Numbered from the stretch's first letter, positions 6,958 through 15,362 are shown. The stretch: DNA of 64,000 nucleotides from Paenibacillus sabinae T27 (GCF_000612505.1 NZ_CP004078.1:2705252-2769251); one strand, 5' to 3'. Numbers and translations: made by a program. Notes: generated by a model not told the origin, from the letters alone.

Positions 6958-8727
6958 ATGTCCACCCGGTTTGATCCATTAGCCATCCTGCGCACTCCAT
7001 ATCTGTTCTTTACAGGTAAAGGAGGGGTAGGTAAAACATCAACGGCCTGTGCAGCGGCGGTAGCGCTAGCCGACTCGGGTAAAAAGGTTCTGCTTGTAAG
7101 CACCGATCCCGCCTCCAACCTGCAGGATGCCTTTGGCTTGGAACTTTCCAATCTACCGATAGCAATTGAGGGAGTTCCAAATCTGTTTGTCGCGAATTTA
7201 GACCCGGAGACGGCAGTGGAACAGTATAAAGCGAAGGTGGTCGGTCCCTACCGGGGTGTCCTGCCCGATTCGGTGATCTCCACGATGGAAGAACAGTTGT
7301 CGGGTGCATGTACCGTAGAAATTGCTGCTTTCGATGAGTTTACGACCCTCCTGACCGATGAACAATTGAGATCGCAATTTGATCATATCCTGTTTGATAC
7401 CGCGCCCACAGGCCACACGCTGCGCCTTCTTCAGCTGCCGGCCGCATGGAACGGATTTCTGGAAGAAAGTACTCACGGAGCTTCCTGTCTGGGCCCGCTG
7501 GCCGGACTGGAGCGTAAGAAAGAGGTCTACGAGCAGGCTGTACGGACGTTATCGGATCAACTTGAAACGACTTTGGTGCTAGTAACACGCCCGGATCGGA
7601 CACCTCTGCTGGAATCGGCAAGGGCCGCTGAGGAACTCCGAGAGATCGGCGTCACCCATCAAATATTGATCGTTAACGGACTGCTTCTAAAGCCGGAATC
7701 AGAGGACTCGATTTCATTTGGGCTGTATGAACGGCAGCAGACCGCTTTACGCGCAATGCCTCATCCACTCACAAATCTGTCAGTATTCCATATTCCACTG
7801 GTCGCTTACAACATCCTGGGAGTCGACCGTATGCGGCAACTCTTTAAACCGGCTGAGCCTGTTTCCCTTGAAGCTGCACCCGAGGAAGCGCCGCCCCAAT
7901 TGCCGTCTCTATCTGCCCTGATCGACGATGTCGAACAAGCCGGCATCCGCATATTGTTCACGATGGGCAAAGGCGGAGTGGGTAAAACAACCGTCGCTTC
8001 CGCCCTGGCGGTTGGTTTAGCGGAACGCGGTCATAACGTTCACCTCAGCACAACGGATCCCGCCGCTCACATCGAGAGCCTATTGGGCACGGATACCGGA
8101 TTGATATCTCTAAGCAAAATCGACCCTAAGGCTGAAGTTGATCTGTATCGGCAAGAGGTCATCAGTCAGAATGCCGAACTGCTGGATGAAGAAGGCCTTG
8201 CTGTTCTTGAGGAGGACTTACGGTCACCCTGTACGGAAGAAATCGCAGTATTCCGGGCTTTTGCCGAACTTGTTGAACGCTCCAAAGACCAGATCGTAGT
8301 CATCGATACCGCACCTACCGGCCATACGCTTCTCTTGCTGGATGCCAGCGAGGAATATCACAAAGAAGTTGCCCGGTCTGCAGGTGAGGTCCCGGATTCA
8401 GTTCGAAAGCTTCTTCCAAGGCTCCGCAATGCGAAGGAAACGGCAGTAATTATCGTAACCTTGGCAGAAGCGACTCCTTTTTATGAGGCCTCCCGGCTGG
8501 AGGAAGACTTGAAGCGCGCCGAAATCTCCGTAAGATGGTGGACCATTAACCAGAGTTTGGCTGCCTCCGGGACAGAAGACCCGATATTGAAAGGCAGAGC
8601 CATGGCGGAGGTTCCATGGATTCGGGAAATCAATAACAGGTCCGACGGTCAAGCGGTGATTATTCCATGGAGACCGAAAGAGATCCGCGGAGTAGAGCAG
8701 TTGACTGAACTTGTACATCTTCAATAA
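6958..8727 (+). CDS. arsA: ArsA arsenite-stimulated pump ATPase
   Basis: A 589-residue protein with two homologous ATPase halves. P-loops GKGGVGKT occur at residues 20-27 and about 336-343, and signal-transduction motifs DTAPTGHTLRLLQLP and DTAPTGHTLLLLD occur near 147 and 449. It couples ATP hydrolysis to ArsB, receiving As(III) from ArsD. Metalloid-binding cysteines are visible as GACTVE in the first half and SPCTEE in the second, plus ASCLGPL. Length equals R773 ArsA (583). It belongs to the arsDA segment of the operon. Confidence 0.97.
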   Translation: MSTRFDPLAILRTPYLFFTGKGGVGKTSTACAAAVALADSGKKVLLVSTDPASNLQDAFGLELSNLPIAIEGVPNLFVANLDPETAVEQYKAKVVGPYRGVLPDSVISTMEEQLSGACTVEIAAFDEFTTLLTDEQLRSQFDHILFDTAPTGHTLRLLQLPAAWNGFLEESTHGASCLGPLAGLERKKEVYEQAVRTLSDQLETTLVLVTRPDRTPLLESARAAEELREIGVTHQILIVNGLLLKPESEDSISFGLYERQQTALRAMPHPLTNLSVFHIPLVAYNILGVDRMRQLFKPAEPVSLEAAPEEAPPQLPSLSALIDDVEQAGIRILFTMGKGGVGKTTVASALAVGLAERGHNVHLSTTDPAAHIESLLGTDTGLISLSKIDPKAEVDLYRQEVISQNAELLDEEGLAVLEEDLRSPCTEEIAVFRAFAELVERSKDQIVVIDTAPTGHTLLLLDASEEYHKEVARSAGEVPDSVRKLLPRLRNAKETAVIIVTLAEATPFYEASRLEEDLKRAEISVRWWTINQSLAASGTEDPILKGRAMAEVPWIREINNRSDGQAVIIPWRPKEIRGVEQLTELVHLQ

Positions 8728-8785
8728 ACGATGTGAAAAAGGTAGTACCAATTTGATTAAATAGATTAACAAAAGGGAGATTCAT

Positions 8786-9220
8786 ATGACTAAAACATAT
8801 CAAGCTTTGGTAGAAGACAAAATTTATTTTGGCGGAGCTCAAGACGTTGAACAAATGGTTACGGACGAAGGCGTCGAGGTCGTCGTAGATCTGCGTGAAG
8901 AGGCGGAGGAATGCGCATATCCGGCAGATACCGTTCAGTGGATTAAAGTCCCATTGGGAGACCATGCAACAGAACCGGAAGCAGAGCTCTTCCGTACGGC
9001 AATTCAGGAAGTTGTAGGCGCTTATCGGGCAGGAAAGAAAGTTGCCTTCCACTGCGGCGGGGGAAGAGGACGCACGGGCACCGTGGCGGTCGGAACTCTG
9101 CGCGAATTGGGGCTTGCCGATTCATTGGAAGAAGCCGAACAACAAGCCAAAGCCATCCGGCCCAGCATCGCTGTAAAACCCATTCAATGGGAATCATTAA
9201 GAGCGATCTATCCGAATTAA
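8786..9220 (+). CDS. Dual-specificity-type protein phosphatase in the ars operon
   Basis: A 144-residue protein with the cysteine phosphatase signature HCGGGRGRTGT: C90 and R96 form the CX5R loop, and D59 (LGDHATEP) is a candidate general acid. The overall pattern (VEVVVDLREEAEE near 30, then the P-loop at 89) is that of compact dual-specificity/CDKN3-like phosphatases, and it differs from the LMW fold of ArsC. It lies 58 bp after arsA behind AAAGGGAGA and 19 bp before the second arsN1, so it is co-transcribed. Its role in arsenic resistance is unknown; the active-site loop could bind phosphate or arsenate. Confidence 0.85.
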   Translation: MTKTYQALVEDKIYFGGAQDVEQMVTDEGVEVVVDLREEAEECAYPADTVQWIKVPLGDHATEPEAELFRTAIQEVVGAYRAGKKVAFHCGGGRGRTGTVAVGTLRELGLADSLEEAEQQAKAIRPSIAVKPIQWESLRAIYPN

Positions 9221-9239
9221 CCGAAGGAGAGATTCGAAG

Positions 9240-9746
9240 ATGGAAGTGAAGCTCAGACGTGCCGCGGAAAAGGATGCTGAGCAGCTTGCCGAGATTTATA
9301 ACTATTCCATACAGCATGAGCGGAATGCAACTTTTGAAACCGAGCTCAGAACAGCAGAAGATCGCCGCTTCTGGATTCGGAACCAGCACAAGAGACATCC
9401 GATCATCGTCGCGGAATGTGAAGGCCGAATCCTCGGATGGGCTTCTTCATCGCCATATCGGACAAGAAGCTGCTATGACGGCATAGGCGAGTTCTCCATC
9501 TATGTACACAAGCCGTTTCGAGGGAAGGGCATTGGCAAGCGGCTCCTTAATGAACTCATTGAAGAGTGCCGTCGCATCGGCCACTGGAAATTACTCTCTC
9601 GAATCTTTGATTTTAATCACGAAAGCCGGGAGCTGTGCAAGCGGTGCGGTTTCCGGGAAGTTGGTATCTATGAAAAGCATGGTCAACTGGACGGCCGCTG
9701 GATCGACTGCGTTATCGTCGAGAAGCTCCTGATTTCGGTGGATTAG
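9240..9746 (+). CDS. Second ArsN1-like GNAT acetyltransferase
   Basis: A 168-residue GNAT protein with the acetyl-CoA loop KPFRGKGIGKRLLNE and the same LGWASSSPY...CYDGIGEFSIYVHK...GFREVGIYEKHGQLDGRWIDCVIVEKLL framework as the gene at 1550, but clearly diverged (an ArsN1 paralogue rather than a recent copy). Phosphinothricin/arsinothricin N-acetylation is the likely reaction. It is the last gene of the arsDA-phosphatase segment, behind GAAGGAGAG. Substrate is inferred from family and neighbourhood. Confidence 0.8.
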   Translation: MEVKLRRAAEKDAEQLAEIYNYSIQHERNATFETELRTAEDRRFWIRNQHKRHPIIVAECEGRILGWASSSPYRTRSCYDGIGEFSIYVHKPFRGKGIGKRLLNELIEECRRIGHWKLLSRIFDFNHESRELCKRCGFREVGIYEKHGQLDGRWIDCVIVEKLLISVD

Positions 9747-10137
9747 CGCTGCGTGTTCGGTTATCAAGCCATCAAGTCCTGTTTCTTTAAACAAAAAATC
9801 CTCCAGCTGGAAAGAATATCATTCCTTCCAGCCGGAAGGGTGCGGGTCTAAACCGAACAGAACCCTCAACGTTTCAAAACGCAACACCCATTAAATGCTT
9901 TTACTAGACCCAGAGTAAGGTTTATGTCCCCCTCGGCAGGAAAATTAACCACTAATATGCTCATCCTCTGCTGTTCCCTCTTCTCTTTTCTCACATTATT
10001 TACCTTACCCTATCACATGATTTTAAAAAAGATTCATTGGTACGAAGCATAACAAATGATATAATTTCCAATAGATTGCATTTTATCAATAGATTACTAC
10101 TCATAAATGGTTCAGAAAGAGGGGGCTGGAAAATCTA
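9747..10137. other. Intergenic region between ars operon and cooS
   Basis: No gene seen. It contains an imperfect hairpin (about 9801-9835, arms CTGGAAAGAAT and ATTCCTTCCAG, one mismatch) that has T-rich sequence on its left side only, so if it is a terminator it would act leftward. The cooS promoter is in the right half. Confidence 0.5.
10037..10065 (+). promoter_or_regulatory. Probable cooS promoter
   Basis: -35 TTGGTA (10037-10042), 17 bp spacer, perfect -10 TATAAT (10060-10065), 72 bp before the GTG start of cooS. A loose FNR-like dyad (TTGCA-N4-ATCAA) lies just downstream at 10076-10089 but has two mismatches. Confidence 0.6.
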
Positions 10138-10779
10138 GTGGCTAAAATAAGAGAACCAGAAGAGGTCTCCAAGGATACTCAGGTTCAGCAAATGCTGGCC
10201 GTTGCGAGAAGCAGAGGGATCGAGACGGCCTTTGATCGTGCCGACCAGACGGCGGCGAGGTGTCCGTTCGGGTCGGCCGGCCTTTGCTGTCGTTCCTGTT
10301 TGGAAGGTCCTTGCCGGATTGTGCCGAACGGAAGCGGGCCAAGGCGCGGGGTTTGCGGTTCGGATGCAGATACATTAGTCGCGCGAAGTCTATTAAATAC
10401 AATGATTCAGGGAGCCGCGGGCCATGCCGAACATGGCCGTGAAGTCGCGGCGGCTTTGCTGAAGACAGCGGAAGGAAAGGCTCCGTATGTAATCCGGGAT
10501 GTCGGCAAACTGATGCAAGTCGCGAAAGGCTTGAACCTGGAGACGGAAGGGAAATCGATTAACGAAGTTGCCAAGGCTGTGGCTCTAGCGGCGCTTGAGG
10601 ATTTTCAAAAGCAGGAAGGCGTGATGAACTGGATTAAATATCGGGGGCACCAAAAGTCGCGCGAAACCTGGGATAAGCTTGGCATCACGCCGGTGAATGC
10701 CCACCTGGAAATCGCCAAAGCGGTCACCCGAAACGCTATGGGTGGAGATGCCGATCCGCTCAACCTGCTGCTGGGCTAG
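10138..10779 (+). CDS. cooS: Carbon monoxide dehydrogenase catalytic subunit CooS, N-terminal part, ended by in-frame UAG
   Basis: 213 residues from a GTG start behind AGAGGGGG. Cysteines C42, C50, C51, C54, C59 and C73 (RCPFGSAGLCCRSCLEGPC) supply the D- and B-type iron-sulfur clusters of nickel CODH, and GHAEHGRE carries the histidines of the proton path. The reading stops at TAG 10777-10779, where relatives continue from LLL directly into the VxxGLxDGYSGLHL helix. That continuation lies in the same frame two codons later (VTMGLVDGYSG), so the stop interrupts one gene rather than separating two. Either it is a nonsense mutation or sequencing error, or the UAG is read through. Confidence 0.9.
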   Translation: MAKIREPEEVSKDTQVQQMLAVARSRGIETAFDRADQTAARCPFGSAGLCCRSCLEGPCRIVPNGSGPRRGVCGSDADTLVARSLLNTMIQGAAGHAEHGREVAAALLKTAEGKAPYVIRDVGKLMQVAKGLNLETEGKSINEVAKAVALAALEDFQKQEGVMNWIKYRGHQKSRETWDKLGITPVNAHLEIAKAVTRNAMGGDADPLNLLLG

Positions 10780-10785
10780 GTTACG

Positions 10786-12066
10786 ATGGGGTTGGTGGAC
10801 GGCTACAGCGGATTACACTTGTCTTCCGATCTGCAGGATATTCTGTTCGGGACGCCGAAAGCGGTCAAATTCAATTACTCCCTTGCGGTGCTTGATGAGA
10901 AGAAAATCAATATCGCGGTGCATGGCCATATTCCGCTGCTGTCCGAGAAAATTGTGGAATGGGCGCAAATACTTGAGCGGAAAGCCCTGACCGTCGGTGC
11001 GGAAGGGATCAATATTGTCGGTGTCTGCTGTACGGGAAATGAGCTGTTAATGCGTCAGGGGGTGCATGCTGCTTCCAGTTTTTCATCCCAGGAGCTGGTC
11101 ATTGTGACAGGCGCGCTTGAAGCGATGGTGGTAGATATCCAGTGTATTATGCCGGGAATCCAGCAGGTGGCGGAATGTTATCATACGGAAATCATAACAA
11201 CGATGCCGCATGTTAAAATTTCAGGTGCGACGCACATTAACTTTGAACCGGAATATGCGGATGATGCAGCTAGGGAAATCGTAGAGCGGGCGATTCGCAA
11301 TTTTGCAAAACGGGATCCGGCAAAAGTGGTCATTCCAGGCGGCGCGGTGGAGGCCCATGCCGGTTTTTCCGTCGAACAGATCTGTGAAGTGACCGCAAAA
11401 ATCAACGCGGACAAGCCTTTACAGCCTCTGATCGACGCGATCAAAGACGGGACCATCCGCGGAGTTGCCGCAGTGATTGGGTGTACCAACCCGAGGGAGC
11501 CGCAAGATATAGGCAATGTCACCGTGGCAAGAGAGCTGCTCAAAAACAACGTGTTGGTCGTGACCACAGGCTGCGCCGCGCATTCGCTGGCGAAGTACGG
11601 GCTGATGAATGAAGACGGGCTTGAAGCATGCGGCGACAGCTTGAAGGCTTTGCTGCAGCAATTGGGACAGCATGCGGGCTTGTCCGCACTGCCGCCGGCT
11701 CTTCACATGGGCAGCTGCGTGGATAACTCCAGACCGCTGGATTTGCTGTCGGCGATTGCGGATGAACTGGATGTTCCCATCTCCAGCCTTCCCGCAGTCG
11801 GCAGTTGTCCGGAAACGCATAGTCCTAAGGCGCTTACCATCGGAACTTATTTTATGGCACACGGTGTTGATGTGCATGTCGGCGTGGACCCGCAGGTATC
11901 AGGCTCGAATCTGGTTACCCGGACACTGACCGGAAGCCGCGAAGATGAAGGCATTACGATGGATGGACTGTTCGGAGGGAAGCTGATCGTTGAAAGCGAT
12001 CCGGTGAAAGCGGCCGCTGTTTTACTTGAACGGATCGATATGAAACGCAAAGCCCTTGGGATCTAA
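10786..12066 (+). CDS. cooS: CooS, C-terminal part carrying the NiFe C-cluster
   Basis: 426 residues in the same frame as the preceding part. All six expected ligands of the Ni-4Fe-5S C-cluster are recognisable: His in VHGHIP, and Cys in VCCTGNE, DIQCIMP, IGCTNPR, TTGCAAH and MGSCVDNS. CooS oxidises CO to CO2 (or the reverse) in the cytoplasm. The ATG at 10786 has no proper ribosome-binding site, so independent translation is doubtful. cooC follows after 22 bp. No CooF-like ferredoxin or energy-converting hydrogenase gene is next to it, so electron acceptors are unknown. Apart from the UAG the sequence looks fully functional. Confidence 0.92.
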   Translation: MGLVDGYSGLHLSSDLQDILFGTPKAVKFNYSLAVLDEKKINIAVHGHIPLLSEKIVEWAQILERKALTVGAEGINIVGVCCTGNELLMRQGVHAASSFSSQELVIVTGALEAMVVDIQCIMPGIQQVAECYHTEIITTMPHVKISGATHINFEPEYADDAAREIVERAIRNFAKRDPAKVVIPGGAVEAHAGFSVEQICEVTAKINADKPLQPLIDAIKDGTIRGVAAVIGCTNPREPQDIGNVTVARELLKNNVLVVTTGCAAHSLAKYGLMNEDGLEACGDSLKALLQQLGQHAGLSALPPALHMGSCVDNSRPLDLLSAIADELDVPISSLPAVGSCPETHSPKALTIGTYFMAHGVDVHVGVDPQVSGSNLVTRTLTGSREDEGITMDGLFGGKLIVESDPVKAAAVLLERIDMKRKALGI

Positions 12067-12088
12067 GATTAAGAAAGGGGAAGAAAAA

Positions 12089-12901
12089 ATGAGCCAGACC
12101 TTAAAAATCGCAATTTCAGGCAAAGGCGGCGTGGGAAAAACAACGGTTGCCGCGATGTTCGCCCAATTGCTTACGGAAAAAGGGCACCGGGTGCTCGCCA
12201 TTGATGCCGATCAGGATGCCAATCTGGGAATGGCGCTCGGGTTCGGCAGAGAGGAACTGTCGGAAGTCCGCACCATCGCCGATGACCGGGATTTGATCAA
12301 GAAGAAAACCGGAGGCGAGCCGGGAGTCAGCGGCAGCTGGTTCTCACTGAACCCGAAAGTCGACGATATTCCGGCGGAATATGTTGTGAGCAAAGGCGGC
12401 ATTAGGCTGTTGCAAATGGGCGGAGCATCCAAGGGCGGTGCCGGCTGCGCCTGTCCGCAGAGTACGCTGCTGAAAACCCTGCTCAATTACCTGGTGACCG
12501 AGGAGAACGACGCGGTCATTATTGATTTTGAAGCGGGGCTGGAGCATTTAGGGCGTTCAACCGCCAAAAACGTGGATGCGTTGATTCTCGTCATCGAGCC
12601 GGGAAGACGAAGTCTGGAGACGGCAAAATCCGTAATTCAGCTGGCGAAGGATATTGGCATCGAACAATTTTATTTGATTCAAAATAAATGGATGGAGGGA
12701 CTAAGCAGCACCGATGTGGCTTTTTTCGCGGATGAACGGGTAAGCCTGCTTGGCAGCATTCCATTTAATCCGGTCTTTGTATCCGCTGATCGAGAAGGTA
12801 CGGCGGTATCTAGCGCTTTGGACGATGGGCTCATAGCTATTTTCGAGCAAATGCTGAACCAGCTGCTGGAAGAGATGAGCGGTACCCGAGAATACGCATG
12901 A
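12089..12901 (+). CDS. cooC: CooC nickel-insertion ATPase for CODH
   Basis: 270 residues from the ATG at 12089, behind AAAGGGGAAG; a longer start at 12056 overlaps cooS and lacks a good site. It is a MinD/ParA-type ATPase with the deviant Walker A GKGGVGKTT at residues 11-19 and the CooC-specific nickel site C120-A-C122 (GCACP). CooC binds Ni at the dimer interface and drives its insertion into the CooS C-cluster. Its conservation right after cooS argues that the CODH is, or very recently was, in use. Confidence 0.93.
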   Translation: MSQTLKIAISGKGGVGKTTVAAMFAQLLTEKGHRVLAIDADQDANLGMALGFGREELSEVRTIADDRDLIKKKTGGEPGVSGSWFSLNPKVDDIPAEYVVSKGGIRLLQMGGASKGGAGCACPQSTLLKTLLNYLVTEENDAVIIDFEAGLEHLGRSTAKNVDALILVIEPGRRSLETAKSVIQLAKDIGIEQFYLIQNKWMEGLSSTDVAFFADERVSLLGSIPFNPVFVSADREGTAVSSALDDGLIAIFEQMLNQLLEEMSGTREYA

Positions 12902-12957
12902 GGCTGGCAAGAAATAAACTTCTGCTCCCCCTACTTCTTCTATAGAGTTTCCAAACA

Positions 12958-12991
12958 AGAGGCATCACTCAAAAAGTGACGTCTCTTTTTT
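12958..12991 (+). terminator. Terminator after cooC
   Basis: Stem AGAGGCATCACT (12958-12969) with AGTGACGTCTCT (12975-12986), 12 positions with one mismatch and one wobble, followed by TTTTT. It ends the cooSC unit and stands 20 bp before the convergent CGNR gene. Confidence 0.8.
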
Positions 12992-13011
12992 ACGCTACTT
13001 TGTTCTAGTCG

Positions 13012-13587
13012 TTAAGAGCGATCCTTGTGACGTGCTGCTTTCATGCGGTTTCCGCATATTTTCATAGAGCACCATTTTCGTTTTCCTGTAACATCCATGA
13101 ACATCCATAAGCATTTGGGGTTGGAGCATCGATGAAGAGCGGTAAGCTTGCCGTGCGTGAGCAAATCCAGTGCATCATAAGCAATCAGGGAAAGAAGCGC
13201 ATTTATATAAGGTCCACAGGGAATGGGTAATAGCTTATTTTCCTTGATTGCAAAGGTAAATGGAGCGTTATGGATATATTTCTCCAATGAATGAATCCAA
13301 TGCTCGTCCACTTGCTGCCCATCTGCGATATTCTCAAAGCCTTTTCGCAAAAGACTCCTAAGTTCTTTAAGATCGGACATGGATTCTTGTGTGAAAGGGT
13401 CAGGATTGTTCTGTGAAAATTGGTCGGCATGGATGACTTGCACGGAGAACATGTGTTCAAGCCAAGAATACATTTGCTGATCGGTTTCCAACAGATCATG
13501 TCTTTTTCCTCTACGATTCTCTTCGGTATTAACCAAATTCAAAGATAAAGAGTCTGAAATAAACTGAAATTTGTCTTGAACGGCCAT
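13012..13587 (-). CDS. CGNR zinc-finger regulator (ABATE domain protein)
   Basis: A 191-residue protein. The C-terminal CGNR finger has C154 and C159 (CSNPKC) and C173 and C178 (WCSMKICGNR) as a treble-clef zinc site followed by a basic tail; the N-terminal two thirds match the ABATE ligand/stress domain. These proteins are thought to act as transcription regulators. It is divergent from the PLP enzyme at 13764, and the shared gap holds three related 10 bp half-sites. Operator binding by this protein is inferred. Confidence 0.88.
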   Translation of the reverse strand: MAVQDKFQFISDSLSLNLVNTEENRRGKRHDLLETDQQMYSWLEHMFSVQVIHADQFSQNNPDPFTQESMSDLKELRSLLRKGFENIADGQQVDEHWIHSLEKYIHNAPFTFAIKENKLLPIPCGPYINALLSLIAYDALDLLTHGKLTALHRCSNPKCLWMFMDVTGKRKWCSMKICGNRMKAARHKDRS

Positions 13588-13640
13588 TGAATCGGATCAC
13601 CTTTCGTTTTGTCTTCTAACTCTATTATATACGTATGAAG

Positions 13641-13716
13641 GGTTAATTTAAAAGGAGAAGATACTAAACTAACCCTATAATTTGTATTGACAGGTTAGTT
13701 TATTAAAAATTATAAT
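13641..13716 (+). promoter_or_regulatory. Divergent promoter region with three GGTTAGTTTA half-sites
   Basis: Rightward promoter: TTGACA (13687-13692), 18 bp, TATAAT (13711-13716). GGTTAGTTTA (13693-13702) fills the spacer, its exact reverse complement TAAACTAACC is at 13665-13674, and a third copy with one mismatch, GGTTAATTTA, is at 13641-13650 within the likely leftward promoter. This is a strong operator candidate. Confidence 0.7.
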
Positions 13717-13763
13717 GGGTTACGTTGAACAGGAAAAGCCCAGAGAGAAGAGGGGAACATGAA

Positions 13764-14768
13764 ATGAATAATATCTTGGCTCTGCCTCGTGTCATGTTAG
13801 GAACATGGCCGACTCCCTTACAGCCTGCCGACCAGCTATCTACGCAATTAGGTTGTCAGTTATGGATCAAAAGGGAAGATATGACTGGCCTTGGAGGAGG
13901 GGGGAATAAAGCAAGAAAGCTTGAATTTCAATTAGGGCAAGCCATTAAAGACGGAGCAACACACATTATTACGACAGGAGCTATACAATCCAATCATGCC
14001 CAGCTAACCGCTGCTGCTGCTCGAAAGCTCGGACTCCAGCCTCATTTGGTATTAAGCGGCCAGCCTGACAATCAACGCCGTGGCAATTTGTACTTGGATC
14101 ACTTGATGGATTCGGAACTTACCTTCGTAAGCCCGCCAGCCGGTCGCCCGCCTTTGGAGATTATTAATGAGACGATGGTTCAAGTTGCTAAGACCATAAC
14201 CAACCAAGGCGGGACCCCCTGCATTATTCCGGAAGGAGGGACGGATGCGCTCGGAACCATTGGTTATATCCTGGCTGTTCAGGAGTTGGTTCAGCAGATC
14301 AGCTCCACGCAGATGGATGCCAAACGTATTCTTATTGCTGTCGCGACAGGAACTTGCGGTACACATGCAGGATTAATCGCTGGTGCAATTATTATTCCAA
14401 ATCACTTTGAGATTTTGGGTGTAAGTGTAAGCGGGAATACGGATATCAAAAAAGAAAAAACGGCCAGAATCGCATCAGAAACATTGAAACTGGCCGGGTA
14501 TGAGCAGACGATAGACGAGGGACAAGTGTGGATCGAAGATGGTTTTATTGGGTCAAGATACGCTGATATTACCGAGGCCTGCCGCAGCGCCATCCATCTA
14601 ACCGCGCGATCAGAAGGGATTTTCCTGGATCCGGTTTACACAGGCAAAGCCATGGCGGCTTTGATTCATATGGGGAAGCATGGACAATTGTCTAAGTATG
14701 ATGCGGTTATTTTTATTCACACCGGTGGGTTTCCTTTACTATTTAACTATGACTACGCCATTGTGTAA
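13764..14768 (+). CDS. PLP-dependent D-cysteine desulfhydrase / ACC deaminase family enzyme
   Basis: 334 residues from the ATG at 13764, behind GAGGGGAA; an upstream TTG at 13725 is less likely. The motif GGGGNKARKLEF near residues 44-55 carries the PLP-binding lysine, and SNHAQLTAAAARKLGL is the phosphate/substrate loop. Family members either deaminate 1-aminocyclopropane-1-carboxylate or split D-cysteine to pyruvate, ammonia and sulfide; sequence alone does not separate them here. It is divergent from, and probably regulated by, the CGNR protein. A DinB-like gene follows after 34 bp. Confidence 0.88.
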   Translation: MNNILALPRVMLGTWPTPLQPADQLSTQLGCQLWIKREDMTGLGGGGNKARKLEFQLGQAIKDGATHIITTGAIQSNHAQLTAAAARKLGLQPHLVLSGQPDNQRRGNLYLDHLMDSELTFVSPPAGRPPLEIINETMVQVAKTITNQGGTPCIIPEGGTDALGTIGYILAVQELVQQISSTQMDAKRILIAVATGTCGTHAGLIAGAIIIPNHFEILGVSVSGNTDIKKEKTARIASETLKLAGYEQTIDEGQVWIEDGFIGSRYADITEACRSAIHLTARSEGIFLDPVYTGKAMAALIHMGKHGQLSKYDAVIFIHTGGFPLLFNYDYAIV

Positions 14769-14802
14769 TTCATAATTCATCAATCGAGGAGTGTATACAC
14801 CT

Positions 14803-15318
14803 ATGCCAAATGAAAACGTACAAACAAATATCAGCACCCAAGTGGGGAAAGATTTAAAAGTGATTGCGGAGGGACTATTAGATGACGTCTTTAAAATTGT
14901 TCGAAATCTTCCTCCGGAAGCTCTCAATTGGACACCTTATCAAATGAAAAATAGTCCCTTTGTATTGACCTACCATTTGCTTGGATCAGCCGCTTATTGG
15001 ATCGGAGATGTGGTAGGGGGAATTCCTACAGATCGAGTTCGCGCTAATGAATTCGGTGTTCAGGGAGACCATACAGAACTGGAACAACTGTTAGAAGATA
15101 CAAGAGACCGTTTGAAAAAAACGTTTGATAACTTAACAGAAACCAATTTATTGCCTGCACCTATTGATTTAAGCCGAGGGGTTTTGTGCTGGGGAGAAGT
15201 TCCTCCGGAAGGACGCACTTCCATCTGGGTCTTAGTTCATGACCTTTGCCATATTGCATACACACTGGGGCAAATGGAGAGAATTAACCGTCTTTGGGAA
15301 ATTGATAGAGAAAATTGA
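14803..15318 (+). CDS. DinB-like / DUF664 family protein
   Basis: A 171-residue four-helix-bundle protein when started at the ATG 14803 (GAGGAG is 12 nt upstream; a GTG at 14791 touches the Shine-Dalgarno). Three metal-type histidines fit the DinB/YfiT fold: TYHLLGSAAYW near residue 52 and VHDLCHIAYTLGQ near 146. DinB-like enzymes are metal-dependent thiol or hydrolase enzymes of mostly unknown substrate. It probably forms an operon with the PLP enzyme before it; a terminator follows. Confidence 0.82.
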   Translation: MPNENVQTNISTQVGKDLKVIAEGLLDDVFKIVRNLPPEALNWTPYQMKNSPFVLTYHLLGSAAYWIGDVVGGIPTDRVRANEFGVQGDHTELEQLLEDTRDRLKKTFDNLTETNLLPAPIDLSRGVLCWGEVPPEGRTSIWVLVHDLCHIAYTLGQMERINRLWEIDREN

Positions 15319-15362
15319 AGTACATATACAAATATTTGTAAGAGCAAAGTTAGTATGAAAAG

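Noticed and set aside
9801..9835. Terminator of the arsDA operon
   Set aside because: The hairpin is followed by GGAAGGGTG on the plus strand; its T-rich side faces left, so it does not fit a rightward terminator.
10076..10089. FNR-type site downstream of the cooS promoter
   Set aside because: Two mismatches in the left half and an unfavourable position after the -10 box.
10777..10779. Pyrrolysine codon in CooS
   Set aside because: Kept only as one possibility: no pyl genes are visible in the window, and CooS enzymes are not known to need pyrrolysine at this place.
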